Counted from the stretch's first letter, positions 35,275-44,961 are shown. The stretch is DNA of 64,000 nt from CAWJLS01 sp963843755 (GCA_963843755.1 CAWJLS010000006.1:1-64000); one strand, 5' to 3'. Numbers and translations are program-made. Notes: generated by a model not told the origin, from the letters alone.

Positions 35275-37455
35275 TCACGCTGCACGCACCCGAGCGACGA
35301 CGAAGGTCATGTCGTCGGCCGGGGTGGCGTCGCCGGCCCAGGCGTTGGCGGTCTCCTCGAGCGCCCGGATGATCTCCTCGGGCGAGCGCCCGGCCACCCG
35401 GGCGAAGCGCTCCCGCACGGCGACGTAACCGAGCGGATCCCCGGAGCGGTTCGGCAGCTCCGGCAGCCCGTCGCTCATCAGCAGCACGGTGTCGCCCGGA
35501 GCGAGCTCGAGGGTGCTCTCCCGGTAGGTCTCGTCCAGGCCGCCGAGGGGCATGCCGGGCAGGGCGATCTCCTCGACCTCCATCCGGTCCCCGGCCGACC
35601 CGTTGCCGCCTCCCCGGTGGACCAGGACCGGCGGCATGCCGGCCGAGGCGACCGTCAGGCGGCGGCCGTCGAAGCGGGCCATGCACAGCGCCATGGCCAT
35701 GCGCTGGAGCTCCATGCGGCGGATCGCCCGGTTGGATGAGCGCAGGAACTCGGCCGGTCCGGACTGCCCGGCGTCGGCGATCAGCAGGCTCTTGACCACG
35801 GTCACCATGGTGCCGGCGCGGGCACCGTGGCCGGTCGCGTCACCGACGGCGACCGTCAGCACCGGGCCGCCTCCGTTCGCGCCGTCGTCGCCAGGACAGA
35901 AGTCGTAGAAGTCGCCGCCCACCTCGGTCGCCGTGGTCATGGCGACCGCCAGCTCCAGGCCCGGGTGGTCCGGGAGGCAGCGGGGCAGCAGGGAGAGCTG
36001 GAAGCGCCGCGCCTCCTCGAGCTCCAGGCTCTTGCGCTCGAGCTCGGCCTGGACCAGGCGCTGCTTCATCTCCCGCTCCTGGTGGTGGGAGAGGTCTTCG
36101 GCCATGCGGTTGAAGGCGACGGCGAGCTGGCCGAACTCGCTCGACGAGCGCACCGGCAGGCGCGTCAGGAGGTCGCCCTTGGCGATGCGCTCGGCACCGC
36201 GGGTGACCGCGTCCAGGTGGCGGGTCATGCGCCGGGCGAGCGGCTGGATGCCAACCAGCCCGAGGACCACGAGGCCGAGGCCGACCCCGAAGTTACGGGC
36301 GGCGGTGGCGCGCACCGCGGCGAGGGACCGGCGGATCGGCCGGGCGACGCCGAAGGTCAGGCCGCTGGAGGAATCCTCCGAGGCCCCGACCACCCACTCG
36401 CCCGCCGCCTCGGCCGGCCGCCAGCGGCCGTCGTCGTCCTTGCGCAGGCCCAGGTTTTCGACCACCCCCCGCTCCTCCTCGCCGGCCGCGTAGAGGTTGC
36501 CGTCGCGGTCGATCGCGAACGGCACCTCGCCCTCGTCCCGGGTGCTCCGCTCGAGAACTTCGGCCAGCAGGTCCTGGCCGGCGACACAAGCCGTCACGTG
36601 GCCGATCACCTCGCCCTTCTCCTCGACCGGAACCTGGAACTCGCGCCCGAACAGCAGCCGCTGCTCCCGCCGCCGGTCGTCGAGCGCCTGGCGCTCGGCC
36701 TCGGTCAGCTTGCGCCGGGTCTCGATCGCCTCGTGGAGCCTGGCGGTGACCACCGCGCGCGCCTCGCGCTGGGCCCTGAGGGTCGACTCGATCTCCTGCC
36801 TGGCCGCCTCCGGGACCGACTCCCCCGCCTCGTCGGCGCGCCGGAGCGTCGCCTCGAGAGACCGCTGCTCCGCATCGAGGTTGGCGGCGAGCTCGCCCAG
36901 GACCTCGACGGCGAGGCCGACCGCCGCCTCGACGTCGGCGGGCTCATTCCCCTCCGCCGACGCCGACCGCCGCGCCGCCTTGAGCTCTTCGAGGACGCGC
37001 GGCACGTGGATCACCATCGCGCCCTGGGAGGCCGCCGGCGCAGCGGCCGGCCCGGCCGCGGACACCTCGGCCACTCCGGCCACGCGAGCCGTCTCCGACG
37101 TGTCCGGCCCCGGCGGCGGGGCCGCCGGCACGAACTCCAGCGACTGGACTACCCGCGCGCTGTCGCCCATCGCCAGGATCAGCTCGTCGAGCAGCGGTTG
37201 GGTGTCCACGGCGACGTCGACCTCGCCGGATAGGCTCCGGAACGGGAACTGTCCCAGGGGTGCGAAGCTCATCGTCAGGTCGTCGCGGATCGACGCCATC
37301 CGCCCATCCATCTCCTCGGTCAGCGCCCGGGTCTCCTCCTCCATCGCCGAGCGCACCGCCCGCAGCGAGGTGACGTAGGAGAACAGGACGATCGCCGACA
37401 GCGGCAGGATCGCCAGGACGAAGAAGGCGGCGACGAGCTGGGTTCGGATCTTCAT
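35275..37455 (-). CDS. Membrane-anchored HAMP-SpoIIE (PP2C) serine phosphatase
   Basis: A 726-residue sensor phosphatase. Residues 6-27 form a first helix (LVAAFFVLAILPLSAIVLF), about 28-385 a periplasmic sensor with long Glu/Arg-rich coiled-coil stretches, about 388-405 a second helix, then HAMP (PLARRMTRHLDAVTRGAERI), a coiled-coil linker (EREMKQRLVQAELERKSLEL) and a SpoIIE/PP2C domain (from about 490) with metal-binding EVGGDFYDF, VGDATGHG and DDMTFVV. It likely dephosphorylates an anti-anti-sigma factor in response to an outside signal (partner-switching). No anti-sigma or STAS gene is adjacent. Start by GGGAG and the helix position. Confidence 0.9.
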   Translation of the reverse strand: MKIRTQLVAAFFVLAILPLSAIVLFSYVTSLRAVRSAMEEETRALTEEMDGRMASIRDDLTMSFAPLGQFPFRSLSGEVDVAVDTQPLLDELILAMGDSARVVQSLEFVPAAPPPGPDTSETARVAGVAEVSAAGPAAAPAASQGAMVIHVPRVLEELKAARRSASAEGNEPADVEAAVGLAVEVLGELAANLDAEQRSLEATLRRADEAGESVPEAARQEIESTLRAQREARAVVTARLHEAIETRRKLTEAERQALDDRRREQRLLFGREFQVPVEEKGEVIGHVTACVAGQDLLAEVLERSTRDEGEVPFAIDRDGNLYAAGEEERGVVENLGLRKDDDGRWRPAEAAGEWVVGASEDSSSGLTFGVARPIRRSLAAVRATAARNFGVGLGLVVLGLVGIQPLARRMTRHLDAVTRGAERIAKGDLLTRLPVRSSSEFGQLAVAFNRMAEDLSHHQEREMKQRLVQAELERKSLELEEARRFQLSLLPRCLPDHPGLELAVAMTTATEVGGDFYDFCPGDDGANGGGPVLTVAVGDATGHGARAGTMVTVVKSLLIADAGQSGPAEFLRSSNRAIRRMELQRMAMALCMARFDGRRLTVASAGMPPVLVHRGGGNGSAGDRMEVEEIALPGMPLGGLDETYRESTLELAPGDTVLLMSDGLPELPNRSGDPLGYVAVRERFARVAGRSPEEIIRALEETANAWAGDATPADDMTFVVARVRAA

Positions 37456-37590
37456 CGGGCGGGGCTCTCCCTGGGACGATGTACGGCAAAGCTCCCCGGG
37501 AGTTGCGAACACAGTCGATCCGACCGCGCCGGCGCCTGCTACGATCGGACGCCGGCCCGGACCGACCACCCGCCCGGCTCCCTCGAGACC

Positions 37591-38620
37591 ATGACCGATC
37601 ATCCAGAGCACCCGACCCTCGACGCCATCCGCCGTGCCCGCGAGCTGCTGGGGGACCGGGTGCGCACGACCCCGGTCTGGCGCCTCCGCGGCCGGGAGAT
37701 CGACGCCCTCGTCGGAGCCGGGGCCGGCGCAGCGACCGAGGTCTGGCTCAAGCTCGAGCTGTTCCAGTACGCCGGCACCTTCAAGCCGCGGGGCGCGCTG
37801 CTCAACATGCTGACCCTCCGGGAGCGCGATCCGGCGGCCCTCGGCGCGCGGCGTGACCGCCGTCTCCGCCGGCAATCACGCCATGGCGGTCGGCTTCGCC
37901 GCGAAGGCTCTGGGCACCACGGCCAAGGTGGTGATGCCCAAGAACGCCAGCCCGGTCCGGGTCGCCGGCTGCCGCGCCTACGGCGCCGAGGTGGTGCTGG
38001 TCGACGACGTCCACCAGGCGTTCGCCGAGGTGGAGCGCATCGAGCGCGAGGAGGGCCGGTTCTTCGTCCACCCGTTCGAGGGACCGGAGGTCGCGCTCGC
38101 CACCGGCGGCGTCGGCCTCGAGCTGACCGAGCAGGTGCCGGGCCTCGACGCGGTGATCGTGCCGATCGGCGGCGGCGGCCTGGCGGCGGGCGTCTCCGCC
38201 GCGGTCAAGCAGGCGGTACCGACGTGCGCGGTCTACGGGGTCGAGCCCGAGGGGGCGGACACCATGCACCGAAGCTTCGCCGCCGGCTCTCCGCAAGCGA
38301 TCGACAAGGTCCGGACCATCGCCGACAGCCTCGGCGCGCCCCACGCCGCGCCCTACAGCTTCGCGCTCTGCCGGCGGTTCATCGACGAGCTGGTCAAGGT
38401 CGACGACGATGCCCTACGCGGCGCCATGGCGTTTCTCTTCCGCGAGGCCAAGCTGGCCGTCGAGCCCGCCGGCGCCGCCGCCACCGCCGCCCTGCTGGGT
38501 CCCTTGCGCGAACGGCTCGCCGGCCGCCGGGTCGGTCTGATCGTCTGCGGCGCCAACATCGACTCGGAGACCTTCTGCCGGCTGCTGGCCGAGGCACCCG
38601 CCGCCGAGTCCGCGGTCTGA
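37591..38620 (+). CDS. Threonine/serine dehydratase, frameshifted
   Basis: A PLP-dependent deaminase of threonine/serine type split over two frames. Frame one from ATG 37591 has the PLP lysine K65 in TFKPRGA. It is lost at about 37841-37850, where the second frame takes over with GVTAVSAGNHAMAVGF, the glycine loop GGGGLAAGV and a normal C-terminus (CGANIDSETFCRLLAEA). Removing one base in the GGCGCGCGGCG tract restores a 342-residue enzyme like TdcB/serine racemase-type dehydratases. No ACT domain is present, so it is not allosteric IlvA. All catalytic elements remain, favouring an assembly error over true decay. Confidence 0.85.
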
Positions 38621-38727
38621 CTCCGCCGGACTCCGGGGTCGGATCCGCCGCTTCCCTTTCCTCGTGACTCCGATATGCTGTCAATGACCCCGGGAAGGGG
38701 CCCCACCCCTCCCTCGTTTCACAGACT

Positions 38728-39603
38728 ATGAACATGCCGAGCACCCTCGACGACGGCGCGGTGTCGCGCAGCGGGCCCAGCAGGATGGCGGACGCGCTCC
38801 GGCACCTGTGGGAGATTGCCAGACGGGTCCTCCAATGGCCCTTCTACCGCCTTTACGAGCGCCGGCTCGAGGCCGAGATGAAGAGCTGGGAGCTGCCTCG
38901 GCACATCGGCATCATCATGGACGGCAACCGGCGCTACGCGCGCGCCCTCGGCAACCAGCACGTCAGCCTCGGCCACCGCGCCGGCGCCGACAAGCTCCAG
39001 CAGGTGCTCTCCTGGTGCTACGAGGCCGACATCCCGGTGGTCACCGTGTGGAGCTTCTCCCTCGACAACTTCCACCGCGACACGACCGAGGTCGAAGCCC
39101 TCCTTCAGCTCTTCGAGGACCGCACCCGCGAGCTCGCCGAGCACTCCGAGGTCCACACCAACCAGGTCCGGGTGCGCTACATCGGCAAGACCGAGCTGCT
39201 GCCGGAGGGCCTGCGGGAGGCGATCCGCAACGTCGAGGAGGCGACCGCCGGCTACGACCGCTTCCACCTCAACATCGCCATGGCCTACGGCGGGCGCGAA
39301 GAGATCACCGACGCATTCCGCCACTACCTCGAGCACCAGATCGCCGCGGGTCGCAGCCTCGAAGAGACCCTGGCCCAGTTCGACGACCGGGCGATCGAGC
39401 CCCACCTCTACACCTCCGGCCTGCCCGAGCCCGACCTCATCCTGCGCACCTCGGGCGAGGTCCGCCTCTCCGGCTTCCTGCTCTGGCAGAGTGCGTACTC
39501 CGAGTTCTACTTCTGCGACACCTTCTGGCCCGCCTTCCGACGCATCGACTTCCTGCGGGCGCTTCGCTCCCACCACCAGCGCCAGCGGCGGTTCGGGCGC
39601 TAG
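38728..39603 (+). CDS. uppS: Isoprenyl transferase (undecaprenyl diphosphate synthase family)
   Basis: A 291-residue cis-prenyltransferase that builds the polyprenyl carrier for wall and surface glycans. Signature elements are IGIIMDGNRRYAR (catalytic D65), GHRAGADK, FSLDNFHR, AYGGREEI, and LILRTSGEVRLSGFLLWQ with YSEFYF. An N-terminal extension of about 55 residues, partly amphipathic, is longer than in E. coli UppS. It is not next to cdsA or the elongation factor genes as usual, but sits at the edge of the polysaccharide locus. Its last 167 bases overlap the convergent membrane glycosyltransferase frame. Confidence 0.92.
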   Translation: MNMPSTLDDGAVSRSGPSRMADALRHLWEIARRVLQWPFYRLYERRLEAEMKSWELPRHIGIIMDGNRRYARALGNQHVSLGHRAGADKLQQVLSWCYEADIPVVTVWSFSLDNFHRDTTEVEALLQLFEDRTRELAEHSEVHTNQVRVRYIGKTELLPEGLREAIRNVEEATAGYDRFHLNIAMAYGGREEITDAFRHYLEHQIAAGRSLEETLAQFDDRAIEPHLYTSGLPEPDLILRTSGEVRLSGFLLWQSAYSEFYFCDTFWPAFRRIDFLRALRSHHQRQRRFGR

Positions 39604-40981
39604 GAGTCTGCGCGGCCAGCGGCAGGAGAGCCACGCCCGCCAGCAACCCGAGCAGGCCGTAGACCGGCGCCATGTACCGGGCGAGCCCGGAGACGGCGGC
39701 CGAGATGCCCCACAGGTAGACCACCACGAGCAGGACCAGCCAGAACGCCGGGTCCCGCGGCGCAACGCGCAACCACCGCCAGGCACCGGCGAGCGCCAGG
39801 ATCCACCACGGCGCGTGCAGCAGGAGGATCCAGCCGTCCCAGCGGCCGCTGTCGGACAGGTACCAGGTGCGCACGATCTTGATCCCGTAGAGCTTGGCCA
39901 GCGCCCAGGGGTCGCGGCGCAGCCACTCGCGGTTGAAGTCGACGACCCCGTCGAGCGACAGGGGCGGCGGGTCGGGGTCGGCCCGGAGGGCGTCCGAGAC
40001 CTCGAAGCCGGGGTGGCGCCGCATGCCGTCGAAGTAGGCGTAGTAGACCACCGGGGCGGCGAAGACGCCGCTCTCCCCCGCCGTGGCGCGCTGGACGAGG
40101 GACCAGGGAAGGAGCACGAGAAACTGAGCGAGGAGGGCCGTGCCCACCACCAGGCCGGCGCGCGCCGCGGCGCGACCGAACCGTGCGACGCGGCCCCGGC
40201 GGCCGGTCGTTCCGCTCTGCCCGCTCCAAGCGATCCACAGCACCAGCGGCGCCAGCACCGGGATCAGGAACTGGGGGTTGGCGCGCACCAGGCAAGAGAG
40301 CCCGAGCAGGGCGCCGAAGCCGGCGAAGCGCCCGACTGCCACCCGCGCCCCGTCGCCCGCCTCATCGCCCAACCGCCGCAGCGCATCGACCAGCACGCAC
40401 AGGGCGGCGAGGAAGAGCGGCTCGAACAGCAGGACGGCCAATCCCTCCGCGGTCGCAAACGCGAACAGAGGGGCGGCGACCAGGCCGATCCCTGAAACGA
40501 CGGCGAGGAACCGGTTGCGGGTCAGCCGGAGCGCCAGCACGGTCGACAGCACGCCCGAGGCCAGCACCAACAGCAGATCCGCCCAGAGCTTGCCGGTCCA
40601 GTACGGGATTCCGAGAGCCCTCGCCACCGCGATCTTGCCGGCGATGTAGTAGCCGAATCCGGGCGGCCAGATGGCGATCGTGGGGTAGCCTTGCGCCAGC
40701 ACCTGGCGAGCCACGTGGACGTGGTCGTGGTTGGGTGCCGGATCGAAATTGCCGCTGGCCACCGAGACCAGGAGGGCGCCGTAGTGGAGCGCGCAGAAGA
40801 CTGCCAGGAGGATCAGCCACTGACGCCGTGTCAGGCCGGCCGTGCCCGTGTCGGCCGCGCCCGTCGGGGCGCTCGATGCCAAGGGCATGGGCCAGACCGG
40901 TCCTCGCGGCAGGGCGGCCCGGGCCGGCCGGTCCGCCCGCGCCCTGTCCCTCCCGGTGCCGTTGTGCTCGGTGCGCGTCAT
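39437..40981 (-). CDS. Multi-spanning membrane glycosyltransferase (GT39/ArnT-like)
   Basis: A 514-residue frame with about ten hydrophobic helices (for example WLILLAVFCALHYGALLV, LLGLLAGVALLPLA) and a periplasmic acidic loop near the N-terminus (NFDPAPNHDHVHVARQ), the layout of polyprenyl-sugar-dependent GT-C glycosyltransferases. No firm family motif is seen, so donor and acceptor are unknown. The C-terminal 50 residues are Arg/Ser-rich and lie antisense to uppS. A one-base shift just before would give a TAG overlapping the uppS stop, so the true end may be about 39600. A start at 40888 is also possible. Confidence 0.65.
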   Translation of the reverse strand: MTRTEHNGTGRDRARADRPARAALPRGPVWPMPLASSAPTGAADTGTAGLTRRQWLILLAVFCALHYGALLVSVASGNFDPAPNHDHVHVARQVLAQGYPTIAIWPPGFGYYIAGKIAVARALGIPYWTGKLWADLLLVLASGVLSTVLALRLTRNRFLAVVSGIGLVAAPLFAFATAEGLAVLLFEPLFLAALCVLVDALRRLGDEAGDGARVAVGRFAGFGALLGLSCLVRANPQFLIPVLAPLVLWIAWSGQSGTTGRRGRVARFGRAAARAGLVVGTALLAQFLVLLPWSLVQRATAGESGVFAAPVVYYAYFDGMRRHPGFEVSDALRADPDPPPLSLDGVVDFNREWLRRDPWALAKLYGIKIVRTWYLSDSGRWDGWILLLHAPWWILALAGAWRWLRVAPRDPAFWLVLLVVVYLWGISAAVSGLARYMAPVYGLLGLLAGVALLPLAAQTPSARTAAGAGGGSEAPAGSRCVGRRARRCRRSRTRSTHSARAGSRRGGPRPRCAG

Positions 40982-41061
40982 CTGCGATCGTGCTCGCCGT
41001 GTCGTCTCCAGGTCCGGCCGGTTCCGCTTGGAGTCCCCGACCGTACGATCCGGGGCATTCT

Positions 41062-42279
41062 ATGAAGATCCTCTGGATCGGCACCAAGCCCCCCGCCCCG
41101 CCGGTGGACGGCGGCCGGCTGGCGGTGCTCGAAACCCTGCGCGCGCTCCGGGAGGCCGGTCTCGAGGTGACCCTGGTCGTGCCGGTCGATCGAGACGCGC
41201 CCAGGACCGAGCGGACCGCCTTCGTTCGGGCGCTGGAGCCCCTCTGCAAGCCGGTCCTGGTGCGGTGCCGTCTCGCCGGCCGACTGCGGCCACTGGCGGC
41301 GTCGCTCCTCGGCCCACCCTACGCGATCGCCCGCCACCGCCGCCCCGAGGTGACGTCCGCGGTCGAACGACTGCTGCGAGAGCGGGAGTTCGACCTGGTC
41401 CACTGCGAGCAGCTCCACGCCCTGGCCCAGGCCGCGCCCGCTCGGCGGCGAGACCTTCCAGTCGTCCTGCGGGCGCAAAACGTGGAGAGCGACCTCTGGT
41501 CCGCCGCCGCCGACCTCCACGGCTGGGCCGGGCCCTGGCTTCGTCGGGAGGCCCGGCGACTGGCCCGACACGAAGGATGGGCCGTGCGGTCCGTCGCCGC
41601 CACCGTGGCGCTCACCCGAGAGGACGCCCGGGCCCTGGAGGGGTTGGCTGGCGAGGGCCGGGCAGGCGACCGGCCGGTCGACGTCGTGCCGCCCCCCTTC
41701 CCCGCCGAGCTGCCGCCGGCCGACGAGGCGCTCCCCGGCGACCCGGCCGTCGTCCTGCTGGGGAGCGGCGGCTGGCTGCCGAACGAGGATGCGGTCCGTT
41801 GGTTCACCGACACCGCCTGGCCCGCGGTGCTGGAGCGCCGCCAGGGAGCCCGGCTCCATCTGTTCGCGCCGGCGAGCGGCCGCGGACTGCCCGCAGGGAT
41901 CACCCTCCACCGACCCCCGGTCGATAGCCGGGACGCCTTCCCCCGCGGCTCGATCCAGGTCGTGCCCCTGCGGATCGCCTCCGGCATCCGCATGAAGGTC
42001 CTCGAGGCCTGGGCCCGGGGCATCCCGGTGGTGGCGACACCCGAGGCCGCGGCCGGTCTGGAGGCCGAGGATGGGCAGGAGCTGCTGATCGGCCGGACGG
42101 GCGCCGAGCTGGCCAATCACATCGCGCGGCTCGCGGACGACCCGGAAGCAGCCCGGTCTCTTTGCGAGGCGGGGCGCCGGGCGCTCGCCGCGCGCCACGC
42201 GCCAGCGGCCGTTGCCGATGCGCTCGCCGACGTCTACTCCCGCGTCACACGCCCGGCCGGGTCCCGTTCCCCTCGCTGA
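41062..42279 (+). CDS. Glycosyltransferase family 4 enzyme
   Basis: A 405-residue GT-B glycosyltransferase. The N-terminal acceptor domain begins ILWIGTKPPAPPVDGGRL with the glycine-rich loop. The C-terminal nucleotide-sugar domain has LLGSGGWLPNEDAVRWF and VPLRIASGIRMKVLEAWARGIPVVAT, resembling the GT4 group that includes TuaC/WsaF-like enzymes, with the E of KVLEAW at the usual donor-binding place. The start is the ATG next to a -10-like TACGAT; the upstream frame overlaps the divergent gene and is not coding. Its last 35 bases overlap the convergent ABC ATPase gene. Confidence 0.88.
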   Translation: MKILWIGTKPPAPPVDGGRLAVLETLRALREAGLEVTLVVPVDRDAPRTERTAFVRALEPLCKPVLVRCRLAGRLRPLAASLLGPPYAIARHRRPEVTSAVERLLREREFDLVHCEQLHALAQAAPARRRDLPVVLRAQNVESDLWSAAADLHGWAGPWLRREARRLARHEGWAVRSVAATVALTREDARALEGLAGEGRAGDRPVDVVPPPFPAELPPADEALPGDPAVVLLGSGGWLPNEDAVRWFTDTAWPAVLERRQGARLHLFAPASGRGLPAGITLHRPPVDSRDAFPRGSIQVVPLRIASGIRMKVLEAWARGIPVVATPEAAAGLEAEDGQELLIGRTGAELANHIARLADDPEAARSLCEAGRRALAARHAPAAVADALADVYSRVTRPAGSRSPR

Positions 42280-43012
42280 ACTCGCGGTAGCGAGCGAGGA
42301 TCTCGTCCGTCGGTCCGTCCGCGCGCAGCTCTCCTCGCTCCAGCCACAGGCACCGCCGGCAGTTCTTGCGCACCGCTTCCGAGTCGTGGGAGACGATCAG
42401 GATCGTCGTCCCCGCCCGGCGGAACTCCTCGATCCGCTGCTCACACCGCTTGAGGAACCGCGCGTCGCCGACCGCCAGGACCTCGTCCAGGATCAGCACG
42501 TCCGGCTTCCACGCCGTTGCGATGGCGAAGCCGAGGCGCGCCAGCATGCCGGAGGAGTAGTTGCGGATCGGGCTGCGGATGAAGTCGTCAAGACCGGAGA
42601 AGGCGACGATCTCGTCCAGGCGCTCGTCGATCTCCTTGCGCTGGCGGCCGAGCAGCAGGGCGTTCAGATAGACGTTCTCGTAGCCGGTGAGCTCGAAGTC
42701 GAAGCCGGTACCGAGCTCCAGGATCGGCGCCACCCAACCACGCCGCCACAGGCGGCCCTTGGTCGGCTTGAGCACCCCGGAGATCACTTTGAGCAGCGTG
42801 CTCTTGCCGGCACCGTTGCGGCCCACGATGCCGACCGTCTCCCCGTCGGTCACCGACAACGAGACCCCTTTGAGCGCCCAGAGCTTCTCGTAGGCGAGCG
42901 ACCCCTTGACGAAGTGGATCGCATACTCCTTGAGCGACGGGATCTTCTGCTTCGCCAGCCGGTAGCAAAGCGACACGTCCTGTAGCTCGATGACCTCGCC
43001 GTGGCTCGTCAT
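42245..43012 (-). CDS. wzt: Polysaccharide ABC exporter ATPase (Wzt/TagH/KpsT type)
   Basis: A 255-residue ATPase with Walker A GRNGAGKST, signature YSSGMLARLGFA and Walker B VLILDEVLAVGD; the WAPILELGTGF and ELTGYENVYLN segments are hallmarks of O-antigen and teichoic-acid export ATPases. It is short and lacks the C-terminal carbohydrate-binding domain found in Wzt proteins that recognise a capped chain end, so it resembles KpsT/TagH. Its ATG overlaps the permease stop by four bases. It pumps lipid-linked glycan across the inner membrane. Confidence 0.92.
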   Translation of the reverse strand: MTSHGEVIELQDVSLCYRLAKQKIPSLKEYAIHFVKGSLAYEKLWALKGVSLSVTDGETVGIVGRNGAGKSTLLKVISGVLKPTKGRLWRRGWVAPILELGTGFDFELTGYENVYLNALLLGRQRKEIDERLDEIVAFSGLDDFIRSPIRNYSSGMLARLGFAIATAWKPDVLILDEVLAVGDARFLKRCEQRIEEFRRAGTTILIVSHDSEAVRKNCRRCLWLERGELRADGPTDEILARYREFSEGNGTRPGV

Positions 43013-43773
43013 ACGTAGAACGGGATCCGGTCACTGCTCCGGCGGAAGGCGATGATGCCGACCACCAGGGCGGCGGCCGCCACGCCCAGAGCGACCGCCA
43101 GGTGGGGGAGCGGCGGGATCTTGCCGAAGTAGATCGGGTCGCGAAAGACCTCCATCACCGACCGCAGCGGGTTGAACCGGACCGCCCAGAGGTATTTTGC
43201 GGGCACGATGTCCATGGGGTAGAAGACCGGCGTCATGTACATCAGGAGCGTCAAGACGACCGTGACCATCTCGACCGTGTCGTAGAAGAACACCGCCATG
43301 GGCGAGAGCACCAGCCCTGCTCCCAGGGTGAAGAGCGCCGCGATCAGGATGGCCACCGGCAGGAACAGCACCGCCGGTCGGATCGGGTGCCCGGTGATCA
43401 GGAGGATGGCGAACAGCGGCACCATGGCGAACAGCAGGTTGATGACCCCGGCGATCACCGTGGCGACGGGGAAGACCGCCTTCGGAACCGGGATCTTGGT
43501 CAGGAGCTGGGCGTTGCCCCGCAGGCTGTTCATGGCGGTGGTCACGCTCTGGCTGAAGAAGTTCCAGAACATGATGCCGGCGAGGGCGTAGACCGGATAG
43601 TTGGGCAGGGTGAACCGGAAGAGCGCACTGAACACGAGGGTCAGGACCAGCATGGTGAACATGGGCTGGAGCATGGTCCAGAGGAAGCCGATGGTCGAGC
43701 GACGGTAGCGGACTTTGAGATCACGCACGACGAGGGCGCGCACGAGGTCTCGGTAGCGGAACAGCTCGATCAT
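43009..43773 (-). CDS. wzm: Polysaccharide ABC exporter permease (Wzm/TagG type)
   Basis: A 254-residue ABC-2 permease with six helices. Motifs VVRDLKVRYRRSTIGFLWTM near the N-terminus and YMTPVFYPMDIVPAKYLWAVRFNPL between the fourth and fifth helices are typical of the polysaccharide/polyol-phosphate export family. It works with the ATPase encoded directly downstream (four-base overlap), and is itself coupled to the upstream GT2 gene by a four-base overlap, so glycan building and export are co-expressed. Confidence 0.92.
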   Translation of the reverse strand: MIELFRYRDLVRALVVRDLKVRYRRSTIGFLWTMLQPMFTMLVLTLVFSALFRFTLPNYPVYALAGIMFWNFFSQSVTTAMNSLRGNAQLLTKIPVPKAVFPVATVIAGVINLLFAMVPLFAILLITGHPIRPAVLFLPVAILIAALFTLGAGLVLSPMAVFFYDTVEMVTVVLTLLMYMTPVFYPMDIVPAKYLWAVRFNPLRSVMEVFRDPIYFGKIPPLPHLAVALGVAAAALVVGIIAFRRSSDRIPFYV

Positions 43774-44816
43774 GAGTCGGTGGAGTCGTGGCTGTCGGAG
43801 CTCGAAGCGGCGTCGGAACCGGGAGCCGATCCGGGAGTGGGCTGATCGGTCACGACCCGAAGCTCGTCCCGGACCCCCGCGGCTGCCCGTCGGAACGCAA
43901 GGCTATCGCGTCTCCAAGCGTTCCGGGCAGCGCCGAGGAGAAACGCCCCGATGAACGAGCGGCCGACCAGACGCAGCGTCGCCCCGGCGCGCAGTGCGGC
44001 GGCGGCCCAACGGGCCCAGCCAAGACCGCGGTGCTTGGCACCCCACCGGACCAGGTCGCGCCAGAGCCACTCCGGGTTCGCGGAGCCGGCCGCCCCGGCC
44101 CCCTTGCCGATCGTGGCGCCGTGGTGGTGGAGGACACGGAACCCCGGCGCCACCGCCACCCGCCAGCCAGCGGCGCGTGCTCGCGTGCACAGGTCGAGGT
44201 CCTGGCAGTACATCCGGAACCCCGAGTCGAGCGGACCGATCCGGTCCAGGACGTCTCGACGGAGAGCCATCGCAGCACCGGTGACCCACTCGACCTGCTC
44301 GCCGGAGGCCCCGCGCACCGGGCGCACGGCTCGGACCCCCGGGACGCGGCCGACGAGGGTCGGCAGACCGCTCGCCAGGCCGAACAGCCACCGGAGCGTC
44401 GGCTCTCCGCCACCGCTCCACTGGGGCGTGCCGTCCGGATAGCGGAGCGCCGCACCGACGATCCCCAGCCCGGGGTCGTCGTCGAACGCGGCGCCCACCG
44501 CGTCCCACCCGCCGGGATCGACCTCCGTGTCGCTGTTGAGCAGGACGAACAACTGTCCCTGGGCCTCGGCCAGGCCTCGGTTACACGCCCCGGTGAAGCC
44601 GAACGCCCGCTCGTTGCGCAGGATCCGGACCGTCGGGAAGCCTTCCCGTACCGCGTCGGCCGTGCCGTCGGTGCTGCCGTCGTCCACCAGGACCACCTCG
44701 GGCGGCGGCTCCCCTGCCGCCAGCGCCCGGTCGATGCAGACCAGGGTCAACGCGCGCGTGTCGTGGGTCGGAATGACGACCGACAGCCGGGCGTTCGAGT
44801 GGTCGTCGGGGGACAT
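43770..44816 (-). CDS. GT2-family glycosyltransferase (rhamnosyltransferase-like)
   Basis: A 348-residue GT-A enzyme: RLSVVIPTHDTRALTLVCID, VVLVDDGSTDGT and the metal-binding LLNSDTEVD, then WVTGAAMALRRDVLDRIGPL and YCQDLDLCTRARAAGW, as in GT2 rhamnosyl- and N-acetylglucosaminyl-transferases. The C-terminal part has a basic/hydrophobic segment (about 260-300) that may touch the membrane, ending in a Ser/Asp-rich tail. The ATG at 44816 is preferred by family fit; an earlier in-frame start at 44861 exists. It heads the wzm-wzt operon and is divergent from the sulfotransferase gene. Confidence 0.88.
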   Translation of the reverse strand: MSPDDHSNARLSVVIPTHDTRALTLVCIDRALAAGEPPPEVVLVDDGSTDGTADAVREGFPTVRILRNERAFGFTGACNRGLAEAQGQLFVLLNSDTEVDPGGWDAVGAAFDDDPGLGIVGAALRYPDGTPQWSGGGEPTLRWLFGLASGLPTLVGRVPGVRAVRPVRGASGEQVEWVTGAAMALRRDVLDRIGPLDSGFRMYCQDLDLCTRARAAGWRVAVAPGFRVLHHHGATIGKGAGAAGSANPEWLWRDLVRWGAKHRGLGWARWAAAALRAGATLRLVGRSFIGAFLLGAARNAWRRDSLAFRRAAAGVRDELRVVTDQPTPGSAPGSDAASSSDSHDSTDS

Positions 44817-44961
44817 GCGAGCCGGAGCGAACAAACCGGAGCGAGCAACCGGAGCAAACAAGGGGCCGCCAGAGACGTGGGGCGAGGGATTCGGCGCGTC
44901 AGACTAGCATACGATGGGCTGCTGGAGAGCCCGCCGAGCCACCGTCCGAACCCATGCTCGC

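Noticed and set aside
38640..38706. A possible fourth, degenerate copy of the palindromic element before uppS (CTTCCC...GGGAAG)
   Set aside because: Only six bases pair, the loop is long and the flanks match the other copies only weakly; chance in GC-rich DNA is likely.
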